A stretch of 64,000 nucleotides of DNA, from NCBI GenBank assembly GCA_938003985.1, contig CALKWZ010000040.1:1-64000 (forward strand). The letters are read 5' to 3'. Both the position numbers and the translations under genes were made by a program. Positions within the stretch are counted from its first letter, which is position 1. Every line of letters begins with the position of its first letter. Below are positions 1-8,245 of the stretch, piece after piece. Below the pieces are notes generated by a model. The model was given only the letters and a program-made list of their open reading frames with translations, was not told the DNA's origin and ran no database searches. The DNA is from an uncultured Verrucomicrobiota bacterium (GTDB lineage Bacteria > Verrucomicrobiota > Kiritimatiellia > CAIQIC01 > Lenti-01).

Positions 1-41
1 TTGGCCTTGGAACTTTCGTGCACTTCACCCTAGACACCGCC

Positions 42-52
42 TCTACGTAAAA
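42..52. repeat. Half-copy of the ACGTAAAA palindromic repeat
   Basis: TCTACGTAAAA lies just past the stop codon of the GH66 gene. It equals the right half of the TTTTACGT-TCT-ACGTAAAA palindrome found intact at about 10.03, 39.58, 45.07 and 54.19 kb. The left half is absent or diverged. Confidence 0.5.
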
Positions 53-56
53 CCGG

Positions 57-2462
57 CTAGGGCGCGAGGACGACGAGAGCCCAGAATTCCAGGCTCGGAA
101 CCGCAAGATCGACGAAAGCGCCGTTTTCGTCCGCGCCGGTCCGGAGCGGCAGGGGCCGCGGGCGGCCGAGGCCGTCGTCGGGCGTGGCGAGAAACGCGCG
201 CCGGATGTTCCGGTCGGTGCGAACCCGCAGGGCGACGTTCGTTTGCGGCGTCGGATTGGCGCAGGGATTGCGCCATGCTTCGTCCACGCCGTTCAGGTTG
301 ATCAGGTTCAGCGCCGTCGCGCCGTCGGCGCGCGCGCGGAACACGGTCCAGATCGCGCCGGATTCGGCGTCGGGGCTCAGGCGGTGGGTGGGGCTGGAAA
401 TCCGCTGCTCGTCGGAAATATCGCGCAAGTCCGCGAAGAGGAATTCCTCGTAGCGCACGGCGAAATCGTAGAGATCGCGCAGGGCGCGGGCGAGGCCGGG
501 GTGCATGCGCGGCGCGCGCGCCGGGAAATATTCGTTCACCAGCAGTTGCCCGTCGTCGCCCAGTTCGACGTGGAATGCGCCGTTGGCGAAGAGCGCCGCG
601 TCCAGCAGCCGCGCCGAGGCGTCGTTGACGAACGTCGGCAGGGGCGGCTGCGCCGGATCGCCCATTTCGTCCCACGGCTTGCGGTTGACGTAGGCCGCGA
701 ACGTCATGGCCTTGCCGGGGGCGGCGGCGCGGACTTCGCGCGCGTTGTCGCGCAGGTCCCGGTACGAATGCCGGCTCCAGACTTCGCTGTAGTAGACGGC
801 GGCGTCCGAGCGCGCGATTTCGGGGAGGTAGTTGCCCATGACGTCGTTGTGCGTGACGATCGCGCCGGGATGCGTGCGGCGCAACTGGGCGCGCGCTTCG
901 GCGATGAACTTCGGGAATTCCTCGCGCTCGGGAATGCCGACGGCGGAATTGCGTTTGTAGCATCCCGCCCCGCCGAGGTTGTCGAGATGGATGCCGTCGA
1001 AGCCGGCCACGTCCATGGCCTCGGCGAACTGGCCGAAAACGTGGGTTTTCCAATCCGGGTTGGAGACGTCCATGACCCAGATCTTGTAATTGCCGGCGTC
1101 GTGCTGGCGGATGTCCCAGAGGTTGGTGGAGTGGGGCGTCTGGAAGGCCGCCCATTCGACGTGCTCGGGCTCGGCGTTGCCGCTGTCGCCGTACATCAGG
1201 GTGTAGGACAGCGCGGCCATGTTGCGGGATTGGACCGCGGCGATCTTGTCTTTCACCGTTTGGAACGACTGCACGCGCCCGCCGACCTGGGTGAAGACGT
1301 TCAGCGGCTGGCCGTTTTCTCCGTACGGCACGAGGCGGTCGTGGGTCCATTTCCAGTCGTAGAATTGGATCGCGTTCAGATGGAACTTGGCCAGCCCGGC
1401 GGCGAGGCCGTCGGCGCCGTCGCCTTCGGGATATTCCGAGAAGAAGCCCATGCGCGGAAAGCGCGTCCAGTCGCTGGACACGTCGAGCGCGGTGGAACGG
1501 GAATCGCGGATTTTCCCGTCCACGATCAGATCCACGTCCACGCCGTAGCCGCGGAAATCGTCGGCGGGGGTTTTCCAGGGGAAAACGAACGCATTGGTGT
1601 CCTCGACTCTCCGGAGGATGCGGTGGAGATCCTTTTCCAGATGCTTGAAGCGCACATGGAGGAAGGCGTTGGTTTCGGGGCCGAATTCGTTCAGGTCGAT
1701 CCGGATGCGGGCGGTTTCGCCGGGCGCATGGCGGCCCTTGTCCGGAACCACGTCGCGGATGGGGGAGTTGACGCGCAGGCGGTAGTCGGCGCCGCCGTTG
1801 CTGTCCCAGAACGAATCGCCGGCGGCGTTTTGGGCGCGGACGTAGAGGCGCAGCGCGGCCCCTTCGGGAAACGCGCCGAGGCTCGCGGTCCAGGTCTCGC
1901 GCCCGCTGGCGGAATCGCCGCGCGCCATGGGGACGGTTTTCCAGATCGCGCCGGCGTTGGTGGAAATTCCGATTTCGGCGGCGACGGCGACGCCGGGCGG
2001 CTGCAGGTCGGAAAAGACGCGCAGCTCGTCGCCGGGATTCAGTTCGCCGGGCGCGGGCTCGGTGCGCAGGTTGCCGATCCAGCGGATGGGGGCGGCGGCG
2101 TTGCGGACCGTCGCCTGGTCTTGGAATTGGAACGCTTGGTTGGGCCCCGCCACGTCCATTCGGTATCGAACGACGGCGCCTTCGGGAAATTGCCCGAGAT
2201 TCGCCGTCCAGCGGTCGTGGGTATCGTAGTTGGCGGTGCCGTGGTGGCCGAGGGCGCGCGTTTGTTCCGCGCCGCCGTCGACCGCGAACAAGACCTGCGC
2301 GCGGGTGGCCGCGCCGAGCGGCTTGGAATCCACGACGACGATCAAATCCTGCGACGGCGCGAGGAGGCCGCGATCCGCGGTGTTCTTTGCCCACCCGGCC
2401 CATTCGAGGTCGCCGGCGAAGGCAAAAGAACAAAGAAGAAAATAGCAAACGACCGTTTTCAT
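57..2462 (-). CDS. Secreted glycoside hydrolase family 66 (dextranase/cycloisomaltooligosaccharide glucanotransferase-like)
   Basis: An 801-residue protein with an N-terminal signal peptide (about residues 1-17, ending AFA). Two similar modules follow at about 40-115 and 125-230; both carry a W-T-A-(N/S)-L-G-x-FPEG-A pattern, so they look like a duplicated Ig-like or carbohydrate-binding domain. The (beta/alpha)8 region starts near 335 (GFFSEYPEGDG). It contains FYDWKW (367-372), FDGIHLD (488-494) and YYSEVW (about 557-562), which fit the GH66 pattern; by family analogy Asp494 would be the nucleophile and Glu560 the acid/base. GH66 enzymes act on alpha-1,6-glucans such as dextran, but the exact substrate here is not shown. 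The start codon overlaps the stop of the upstream four-helix-bundle gene by 4 bases, implying translational coupling. Confidence 0.85.
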   Translation of the reverse strand: MKTVVCYFLLCSFAFAGDLEWAGWAKNTADRGLLAPSQDLIVVVDSKPLGAATRAQVLFAVDGGAEQTRALGHHGTANYDTHDRWTANLGQFPEGAVVRYRMDVAGPNQAFQFQDQATVRNAAAPIRWIGNLRTEPAPGELNPGDELRVFSDLQPPGVAVAAEIGISTNAGAIWKTVPMARGDSASGRETWTASLGAFPEGAALRLYVRAQNAAGDSFWDSNGGADYRLRVNSPIRDVVPDKGRHAPGETARIRIDLNEFGPETNAFLHVRFKHLEKDLHRILRRVEDTNAFVFPWKTPADDFRGYGVDVDLIVDGKIRDSRSTALDVSSDWTRFPRMGFFSEYPEGDGADGLAAGLAKFHLNAIQFYDWKWTHDRLVPYGENGQPLNVFTQVGGRVQSFQTVKDKIAAVQSRNMAALSYTLMYGDSGNAEPEHVEWAAFQTPHSTNLWDIRQHDAGNYKIWVMDVSNPDWKTHVFGQFAEAMDVAGFDGIHLDNLGGAGCYKRNSAVGIPEREEFPKFIAEARAQLRRTHPGAIVTHNDVMGNYLPEIARSDAAVYYSEVWSRHSYRDLRDNAREVRAAAPGKAMTFAAYVNRKPWDEMGDPAQPPLPTFVNDASARLLDAALFANGAFHVELGDDGQLLVNEYFPARAPRMHPGLARALRDLYDFAVRYEEFLFADLRDISDEQRISSPTHRLSPDAESGAIWTVFRARADGATALNLINLNGVDEAWRNPCANPTPQTNVALRVRTDRNIRRAFLATPDDGLGRPRPLPLRTGADENGAFVDLAVPSLEFWALVVLAP

Positions 2463-3124
2463 GGGGTGTGAAACGGGCGGGTGCCGGAGCGAACGCGGTG
2501 GAGGCGTTCGGTGAAGCCGCCGCGTTCGGTGAACTCCTTGGCTTGGGCGGCAAGCTGGCGGTCAAGCAAATGGCAGGCCAAGTTCAACAGGGAAAGCGCG
2601 GCATTGGCCGCCAAGGTGGAGGAAGACAAGGACGAACACGGACGAGCAGGGACGGGCATGGACGATGGACGTGAGGTGCGGTCCGTGGCCGTCGGTGGTG
2701 GTCCGTGAGAGTCCTGCTTTTGCCGCTCGATCTCTTCGGCCACCCAGGCCTGGACGTCTTTCAGGACGGCGCAGCGCTTGGCCTTGAAGCGCAGCAGCGC
2801 GGGATGGTCCGGGGGCAGCAGCGGCAACTCCCGTTGGCGCAGGAAATCCTCGTAGTCGAGGCGGAGTTCTTCGAGGCTGGCGCGGGCCACGTTGGTCAGC
2901 TTGAGCTCGGTTTTCTTGGAGGTTCCGCTGGCTTGGCTGCCTTCGGCGATGTTCTGGACGCCGGAACGGGCGGCCTGCACCATTTGGTCGCGGGTGCGGC
3001 TGCGGGGCGAGACGTAGCGGTCGCAGAAGCGCACGGTGAGATCGTAGGCCAACTGGGCCACCTGGAAGCTCTTGAGCTTGCGGTAGCCGCCATGCGCGGG
3101 AATGAGGGGTTCGCGGTCGGGCAT
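2459..3124 (-). CDS. Four-helix-bundle (S23/23S rRNA intervening-sequence type) protein with suffix domain
   Basis: A 221-residue protein. Residues about 12-135 have the S23 four-helix-bundle pattern: YRKLKSFQVAQLAYDLT, then QMVQAARSGVQNIAEGS (about 48-63), then ELRLDYEDFLRQR. A Ser/Pro/Arg-rich linker (about 137-168) follows. A C-terminal helical segment (LANAAL-like start, LLDRQLAAQAKEFTERGGFTERL, about 170-207) matches the suffix domain found on a subset of these proteins. The family is linked to 23S rRNA intervening sequences and is related to the Avd protein of diversity-generating retroelements; its molecular role is not established. The start is the only Met in frame before the conserved helix. 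Its last 4 bases overlap the start of the GH66 gene. Confidence 0.8.
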   Translation of the reverse strand: MPDREPLIPAHGGYRKLKSFQVAQLAYDLTVRFCDRYVSPRSRTRDQMVQAARSGVQNIAEGSQASGTSKKTELKLTNVARASLEELRLDYEDFLRQRELPLLPPDHPALLRFKAKRCAVLKDVQAWVAEEIERQKQDSHGPPPTATDRTSRPSSMPVPARPCSSLSSSTLAANAALSLLNLACHLLDRQLAAQAKEFTERGGFTERLHRVRSGTRPFHTP

Positions 3125-3192
3125 GATGCCGACAGGATAAGGCGGAACGGGCCGGGTTTTCAACAAGGAATGGAAAGCGGCGGCTGCGGCTA

Positions 3193-3942
3193 TCACTTCC
3201 ACTTGCGCAGGAGGTCGTCGAAGAGGCCGGAGGGCTGGCCGCGCTGGAGTTCGGCGAGGGCTTCCCATTCGGCTTGGCGGGCTTCGGCGCCGGCGGCCTG
3301 GTGGATGAAGTAGGCGATGAGCAGGAGCGAAAAGTTGATTTGGCCGTTTTTCAGGAGGGGCAGCAGGGCCCAGGCGGCGAACAGCCACGCGAAGCCGCGG
3401 CCGACCTTGGCGGCCAGTTGCGTCGCCGGCAGGCGCCCCAGGCGCGGCACGAGCGCGGCCCGGAACACGCGCCCGCCGTCCATCGGGAACGACGGAATCA
3501 AGTTGAACAGCACGAGCATGACGTTGATGCGGCCGAGTTCGTGGACCACGATGGCCAGCAGCGGATTGAGCGAGAACAGAGCCGGGGCGAAAAACAACCC
3601 CGCAAGGCCCAGAACGAGGCTGACGGCCGGACCCGCCAGCGCGGTCTGGATCTCGTCGATCGGCCGCCGCGGCAACGCGTTCAGCCGCGCCATGCCGCCG
3701 ATGGGCAGCAGCAGGATTTCGAGGATGCGCGAGCCTTTCGCGCGGGCGACGAGGGAATGGCCGATTTCGTGCAGCGCGACGCTGGCGAACAGGCCGACCG
3801 CGCCCAGCCCGCCGTAGAACAAGCCCCGGGGCCCGCCCGCGGGCATGAACGAAAACGCGAACAGCGGCAGGAAGATCAACAGGGTGACGTGCACCCGGAT
3901 CGGAATGCCGAAGAGCCGGCCGATGGAATAGGAATTCGCCAT
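3193..3942 (-). CDS. M50B family intramembrane zinc metalloprotease (site-2 protease)
   Basis: A 249-residue polytopic membrane protein. HEIGH (58-62) supplies the HExxH zinc site in a membrane helix, and NLIPSFPMDGGR (147-158) supplies the NxxPxxxxDG motif with the third zinc ligand, Asp155. N-terminal SxGRLFGIPIRVHVT is typical of SpoIVFB-like M50B proteases. The C-terminal CBS pair often fused to this class is missing; the protein ends in a short charged tail. A stand-alone CBS-pair gene starts divergently 145 bases away. The substrate is unknown. Family assignment is firm; a role in regulated intramembrane proteolysis is inferred. Confidence 0.88.
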   Translation of the reverse strand: MANSYSIGRLFGIPIRVHVTLLIFLPLFAFSFMPAGGPRGLFYGGLGAVGLFASVALHEIGHSLVARAKGSRILEILLLPIGGMARLNALPRRPIDEIQTALAGPAVSLVLGLAGLFFAPALFSLNPLLAIVVHELGRINVMLVLFNLIPSFPMDGGRVFRAALVPRLGRLPATQLAAKVGRGFAWLFAAWALLPLLKNGQINFSLLLIAYFIHQAAGAEARQAEWEALAELQRGQPSGLFDDLLRKWK

Positions 3943-4009
3943 CCGCGAAACCTAGCACAAACCGGACGCCCGGGAACAGGGGACAAATGGGCGCGGCGGC
4001 GGATCGCCG

Positions 4010-4039
4010 TTGACGGATCGCGGGGGCGGGGGCTAGAGT
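4010..4039 (+). promoter_or_regulatory. Putative sigma70-type promoter for the CBS protein gene
   Basis: TTGACG (4010-4015) and TAGAGT (4034-4039) are separated by 18 bases and lie about 50 bases upstream of the CBS gene. The -35 box has one mismatch and the -10 box has two. The position is consistent with the divergent gap between the protease and the CBS gene. Confidence 0.45.
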
Positions 4040-4087
4040 GCCGTTCCGGGTGGCGCATTCTGCGCATCCGTCCGGAGGTAGACGACG

Positions 4088-4534
4088 ATGAGCACGACGG
4101 TCGGCGATCTGTTGCGGATCAAGGGGAACCAGGTGGAGACCATCGCGGCGGGCGATCCGCTGCTCGAGGCCATCCGCCGCATGAGCGACAAGCACATCGG
4201 CTGCCTCGCGGTGGTCACGAAGGCCGGCAAGCTCTCGGGCATCGTGTCCGAACGCGACGTGCTCTGGAAAATCGTCGCCGCCGGCAAGTCGCCCAAGTCC
4301 CAGGCGGTCAAGGACGCCATGACCCCGCTGAAGCTGATGAAAACGGTGGCCCCGTCCGTTTCGGTGGAGGAATGCATGGCGCTCATGACCGGCCGCCGGC
4401 ACCGCCATCTGCCCGTGCTGGACGACGGGAAGCTCGTCGGACTGATTTCCATCGGCGACGTGGTGAAGTTCATGCTGGATGCCCAGCAGGCGACGATCCA
4501 AAGCCTCGAAAAATACATCACGGGGACGTTCTGA
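4088..4534 (+). CDS. Stand-alone tandem CBS-domain protein
   Basis: A 148-residue protein made almost entirely of two CBS repeats (about 7-65 and 78-140). The repeats carry the usual GIVSERDVLWK and GLISIGDVVKF endings. CBS pairs bind adenosine nucleotides and act as energy or redox sensors. No effector domain is attached. A good ribosome-binding site (GGAGGT) lies before the ATG. It sits 50 bases upstream of the hydrogenase operon on the same strand and divergent from an M50B protease, a protein class that often carries CBS domains, so either neighbour could be its partner. Confidence 0.85.
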   Translation: MSTTVGDLLRIKGNQVETIAAGDPLLEAIRRMSDKHIGCLAVVTKAGKLSGIVSERDVLWKIVAAGKSPKSQAVKDAMTPLKLMKTVAPSVSVEECMALMTGRRHRHLPVLDDGKLVGLISIGDVVKFMLDAQQATIQSLEKYITGTF

Positions 4535-4583
4535 GCAGCGACACCGCCGCGGCGGGGCCGCGGCCCAACCGGAGAGCGGAGCG

Positions 4584-5111
4584 ATGACGAAAACCTGCAC
4601 GTGCGCCTGCGCGGAAGCCGCGCCGGACGAAGCGGAACTGATGAAGCGGCTGGACGACGTGCTGGCCGAGCAGAAGGACAAGCCGGGCGGGCTGATTCCC
4701 GCGCTGCAGACGGCGCAGGCCATCTTCGGCTATCTGCCGGAATCCGTTTTGCGCCGCGTGGCGCAGGCGTTCGACAAGTCGTACAGCGAAGTGGCGGGGG
4801 TGGTCTCGTTCTATTCGTTCTTCTCGACGGTGCCGCGCGGGAAATATTTGGTGCGGGTGTGCCTCGGCACCGCGTGCTACGTGCGCGGCGGCAACGAAGT
4901 GCTGCGGGCGATGAAGGACAAGCTGGGGATCGACGTGGGCGGCACGACGCCGGACCGGCAGTTTTCGCTGGAGGTGGGCCGCTGCTTCGGCGCGTGCGGC
5001 ATGGCGCCGGTGCTGATGGTCAACGACGACCTGCACCAGCGCGTGAAGCCGGCGAAGATCGGCGAACTGCTCGAGAAATACCGCGCGCCGGCGCAGGAGG
5101 CGCGGCCGTGA
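4584..5111 (+). CDS. hydC: NuoE/HydC-like [2Fe-2S] subunit of the NAD(P)-linked hydrogenase
   Basis: A 175-residue thioredoxin-fold ferredoxin subunit of the NuoE/HydC family. The [2Fe-2S] ligands are in CLGTACYVRGG and EVGRCFGACGMAP. The N-terminal helical domain (ELMKRLDDVL to YLPESVLRRVAQAF to VSFYSFF) is complete. The ATG was chosen because GGAGAGCGGAG precedes it and because upstream in-frame codons encode only low-complexity Arg/Ser. An unusual CTCAC cysteine cluster lies at residues 5-9. Its stop overlaps the GTG start of the next gene by 4 bases. It should pass electrons between NAD(H)-side flavin and Fe-S clusters in the soluble hydrogenase complex. Confidence 0.88.
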   Translation: MTKTCTCACAEAAPDEAELMKRLDDVLAEQKDKPGGLIPALQTAQAIFGYLPESVLRRVAQAFDKSYSEVAGVVSFYSFFSTVPRGKYLVRVCLGTACYVRGGNEVLRAMKDKLGIDVGGTTPDRQFSLEVGRCFGACGMAPVLMVNDDLHQRVKPAKIGELLEKYRAPAQEARP

Positions 5112-8100
5112 CGAAACACCTGAAGAGAATGGATTCGGGCGACGCGCTGGCGGCGTGGCGGGACCAGTTGCGGAAGTCGGAGAAGGCCGCGCAGGAAGTG
5201 CGGATCTGCATGGGCGGCAGTTGCCTGGCCTCGGGCGCGCCGGAAATCGCCGAAGCGTTCCGGAAGGAACTGGCGGCGGCGGGGCTGGCGGACCAGGTGC
5301 CGGTGCGCGCGGCGGGCTGCATGGGGCCCTGCGTGCGCGGGCCCGTGCTGCGCCTCGGCGACGGCACGTTCTACCAGGGCGTGAAGCCCGAGGACGCCAC
5401 GGAAATCGTCCGCGAGCATCTCGTCGGCGGACGCGCGGTGGACCGGCTGATCGCCCACGACGAGACGACCGGCAAGCCGCAGGCGAAGGACGGGGAGATT
5501 CCGTTTTTCACGAAGCAGACGCCCATCGTGCTGCGCAACTGCGGGAAGATCGATCCGGAGCGGATCGAGGAATACGTCGCGCGCGACGGCTACGCGGCGC
5601 TGGCGAAGGTGTTCGGCGAACTCAAGCCCGAGCAGGTGGTCGAGGAAATGAAGGGCTCCGGCCTGCGCGGACGCGGCGGGGCGGGCTTCCCGACGTTCCT
5701 GAAGTGGGAATTCACCCGGCGCGCGCCGGGCGACCTGAAATACGTGCTCTGCAACGCCGACGAAGGCGATCCGGGCGCGTACATGGACCGCAGCGTGCTG
5801 GAGGGCGATCCGCACAGCGTGATCGAGGGCATGGCCATCGCGGCCTACACGATCGGGGCGGCGCAGGGCTACGTCTACGTGCGGGCGGAATATCCGCTGG
5901 CGGTGGCGCGGCTGAAGAAGGCCATCGCGCAGGCGCATGCCTGCGGGTTCCTCGGCAAGAAGATCCTGGGCACGGCGTTTTCGTTCGATCTGGACATCCG
6001 CATGGGTTCCGGCGCGTTCGTGTGCGGCGAGGAGACGGCGCTGATCGCGTCCATCGAAGGCAAGCGGGGCGAACCGCGTCCGCGCCCGCCGTTCCCGGCG
6101 CAGAAGGGCTTGTGGGGCAAGCCGACGGTGCTCAACAACGTGGAAACCTACGCCAACGTGCCGGCGATCCTGCTCAACGGCGCGGCGTGGTACGCCCAGT
6201 GGGGCACGCCAAAGAGCAAGGGCACGAAGGTCTTCGCGCTGGCCGGCTGCGTGAAGAACACGGGCCTGGTGGAAGTGCCGGTGGGCACCTCCCTGGGCGA
6301 GCTGATCTACGACATCGGCGGCGGCATCCGCGGCGACAAGGCCTACAAGGCCGCGCAGATCGGCGGACCTTCGGGCGGCTGCATCCCGAAGCAGAACCTC
6401 AACGTGCCGCTGGACTACGAAAGCTTGCAGGAGCTGGGCGCCATCATGGGTTCCGGCGGCCTGATCGTGATGGACGAGGACACGTGCATGGTCGACGTGG
6501 CCCGGTTCTTCATCGAATTCGTGCAGGAGGAATCCTGCGGCAAGTGCGTGCCGTGCCGCGTGGGCACGAAGCGCATGGGCGAGATTTTGCAGCGCATCTG
6601 CGACGGCGAAGGCGAGATGGAAGACATCGAGCGCCTCGAAAAGCTGGGCGCGTTCATCAAGGAGGCGTCGCTGTGCGGGCTGGGGCAGACGGCGCCGAAT
6701 CCGGTGCTGTCGACGATCCGGCATTTCCGCGAGGAATACGTGCAGCACATCCGCGACAAGCATTGCGCGGCGGGCGTGTGTCCGTCGCTGGTGCTGGCGC
6801 CGTGCCTGAGCGCGTGTCCGGCGGGCGTGCAGGTGCCGGGCTTCGTGGCGCTGACGGCGGAAGGCCGCTATGCCGAGGCGCTCAAGCTGCACCGCGAGCG
6901 CAATCCGTTCGCGGCGATCTGCGCGCGGGTGTGTTTCCACACCTGCGAAGACCACTGCCGGCGCACGGGACTGGACGGCGAGGCCGTCGCGATCCGCGGC
7001 ATCAAGCGCTTCATGGTGGATCAGGAAGTGACCATCGTAAAGCCGGCGGTGCTCGAAAGCGCGGCCAACGCGGCGCGCAAGGTGGCGATCGTCGGCGCGG
7101 GGCCGGCGGGCCTGACCTGCGCGTACTTTTTGGCGCGGCTGGGCTACAAGCCGACGGTGTACGAGGCCGAACCGCGGCCGGGCGGGATGCTGGTGCAGGC
7201 GATTCCGGCCTACCGGCTGCCGCGCGAGACGCTCGCGCGCGAAATCCGCATGATCGAATCGCTGGGCGTCGAGATCCAGACCCTCCGGCGGCTGGGCAAG
7301 GATTTCACGCTCCAGCAACTGCGCGACGACGGCGCCGAGGCGGTCTTCCTGGCCGTGGGCGCGCCGGACGGCCTCGGGCTGGAGCTGCCGGGCAGCGACG
7401 CCAAGGGCGTCGTGGATTCGATGGATTTCCTGCGGCAGTACAACATCCGCGGGTCGGCGCCGGTGGGCAAGGACGTCGTGGTGATCGGCGGCGGCAACGC
7501 GGCGATCGACGCGGCGCGGACGGCGCTGCGGCTGGGCGCGGCGCGGGTGACGGTGGTCTATCGCCGCACGCGCGAGCAGATGCCGGCCTACGCCGAGGAA
7601 ATCGAGGAAGCGCAGCAGGAAGGCGTGAAGCTGCGCACGCTGTGCGCGCCGGAACGCTTCGAGGTCGAAAACGGCCAGATCGCCGGCTTGGTTTGCCGGC
7701 GGATGACGCTGGGCGACTACGACCGCAGCGGGCGGCGCGCGGCGCGGGCCGAAAGCGACGACGCGCTGGAAACGATTCCCTGCGACCAGGCCATCCTGGC
7801 GATCGGCCAGCGGCTGGACGCGAAGGCGGCGCTGGGCAAGGTGGCGGCGGCGACGGCCGGCGGCTGGATCCAGGCCGACCCCGTCACCGGCCAGACCGCG
7901 GTGCCGTGGCTCTTCGCCGGCGGCGACGCCGTCACCGGGCCGTCGTCCGTGGTCGCAGCCATCGCCGCGGGCGAGCGCGCGGCGGTCGGCATCGACCGGA
8001 TGCTCACGGGCGCGGACCACGCCTTCTGGCGCGGCTATCCGGACGTGCCGACGGACTACGATCCCGACGCCGACCCGGTGCCGTACCCGCGCGAGGACCT

Positions 8101-8245
8101 CAACCTCATCGCGCTGGACCGGCGGAAGAACAACTTCGACGAAGTGGAGCAGCCGTGGAACGAAGCCACGGCGCGGCGGCAGGCGCGGCGGTGCCTGCGG
8201 TGCGACTACGGCAAGACCGGCAAGGTCAGGGGGGCGGCGCGATGA
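5108..8245 (+). CDS. hydB: NuoF/HydB-like flavoprotein subunit fused to a GltD-like NAD(P)H oxidoreductase
   Basis: About 1045 residues from GTG 5108 (ATG 5129 is an alternative). Domains in order: N-terminal thioredoxin-like [2Fe-2S] (Cys34, 39, 71, 75); NuoF FMN/NADH core (GLRGRGGAGFP about 185-195, CNADEGDPGAY about 215-225); SLBB region; NuoF [4Fe-4S] site (ESCGKCVPCR, Cys477/480/483 and Cys523). A GltD/NfnB-like module follows, with two Cys groups (about 566-570 and 605-617), an FAD Rossmann motif GAGPAG (663-668) and a second nucleotide-binding motif GGGNAA (about 794-799), ending in a CLRCD pair. Bifurcating HydB proteins usually end after the NuoF part or a short ferredoxin domain, so this carries two flavin/nucleotide sites in one chain. 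It starts in a GTGA overlap and ends in an ATGA overlap with hydA. Confidence 0.88.
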   Translation: MTKHLKRMDSGDALAAWRDQLRKSEKAAQEVRICMGGSCLASGAPEIAEAFRKELAAAGLADQVPVRAAGCMGPCVRGPVLRLGDGTFYQGVKPEDATEIVREHLVGGRAVDRLIAHDETTGKPQAKDGEIPFFTKQTPIVLRNCGKIDPERIEEYVARDGYAALAKVFGELKPEQVVEEMKGSGLRGRGGAGFPTFLKWEFTRRAPGDLKYVLCNADEGDPGAYMDRSVLEGDPHSVIEGMAIAAYTIGAAQGYVYVRAEYPLAVARLKKAIAQAHACGFLGKKILGTAFSFDLDIRMGSGAFVCGEETALIASIEGKRGEPRPRPPFPAQKGLWGKPTVLNNVETYANVPAILLNGAAWYAQWGTPKSKGTKVFALAGCVKNTGLVEVPVGTSLGELIYDIGGGIRGDKAYKAAQIGGPSGGCIPKQNLNVPLDYESLQELGAIMGSGGLIVMDEDTCMVDVARFFIEFVQEESCGKCVPCRVGTKRMGEILQRICDGEGEMEDIERLEKLGAFIKEASLCGLGQTAPNPVLSTIRHFREEYVQHIRDKHCAAGVCPSLVLAPCLSACPAGVQVPGFVALTAEGRYAEALKLHRERNPFAAICARVCFHTCEDHCRRTGLDGEAVAIRGIKRFMVDQEVTIVKPAVLESAANAARKVAIVGAGPAGLTCAYFLARLGYKPTVYEAEPRPGGMLVQAIPAYRLPRETLAREIRMIESLGVEIQTLRRLGKDFTLQQLRDDGAEAVFLAVGAPDGLGLELPGSDAKGVVDSMDFLRQYNIRGSAPVGKDVVVIGGGNAAIDAARTALRLGAARVTVVYRRTREQMPAYAEEIEEAQQEGVKLRTLCAPERFEVENGQIAGLVCRRMTLGDYDRSGRRAARAESDDALETIPCDQAILAIGQRLDAKAALGKVAAATAGGWIQADPVTGQTAVPWLFAGGDAVTGPSSVVAAIAAGERAAVGIDRMLTGADHAFWRGYPDVPTDYDPDADPVPYPREDLNLIALDRRKNNFDEVEQPWNEATARRQARRCLRCDYGKTGKVRGAAR

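Noticed and set aside
243..2471. Long plus-strand ORF antisense to the GH66 gene
   Set aside because: High-GC antisense shadow with Arg/Gly/Ala-rich low-complexity protein; the opposite strand encodes a protein with signal peptide and GH66 motifs.
2459..4723. 754-residue minus-strand ORF
   Set aside because: Only the C-terminal 221 residues (from 3124) encode the four-helix-bundle protein; the rest runs antisense or out of frame to other genes.
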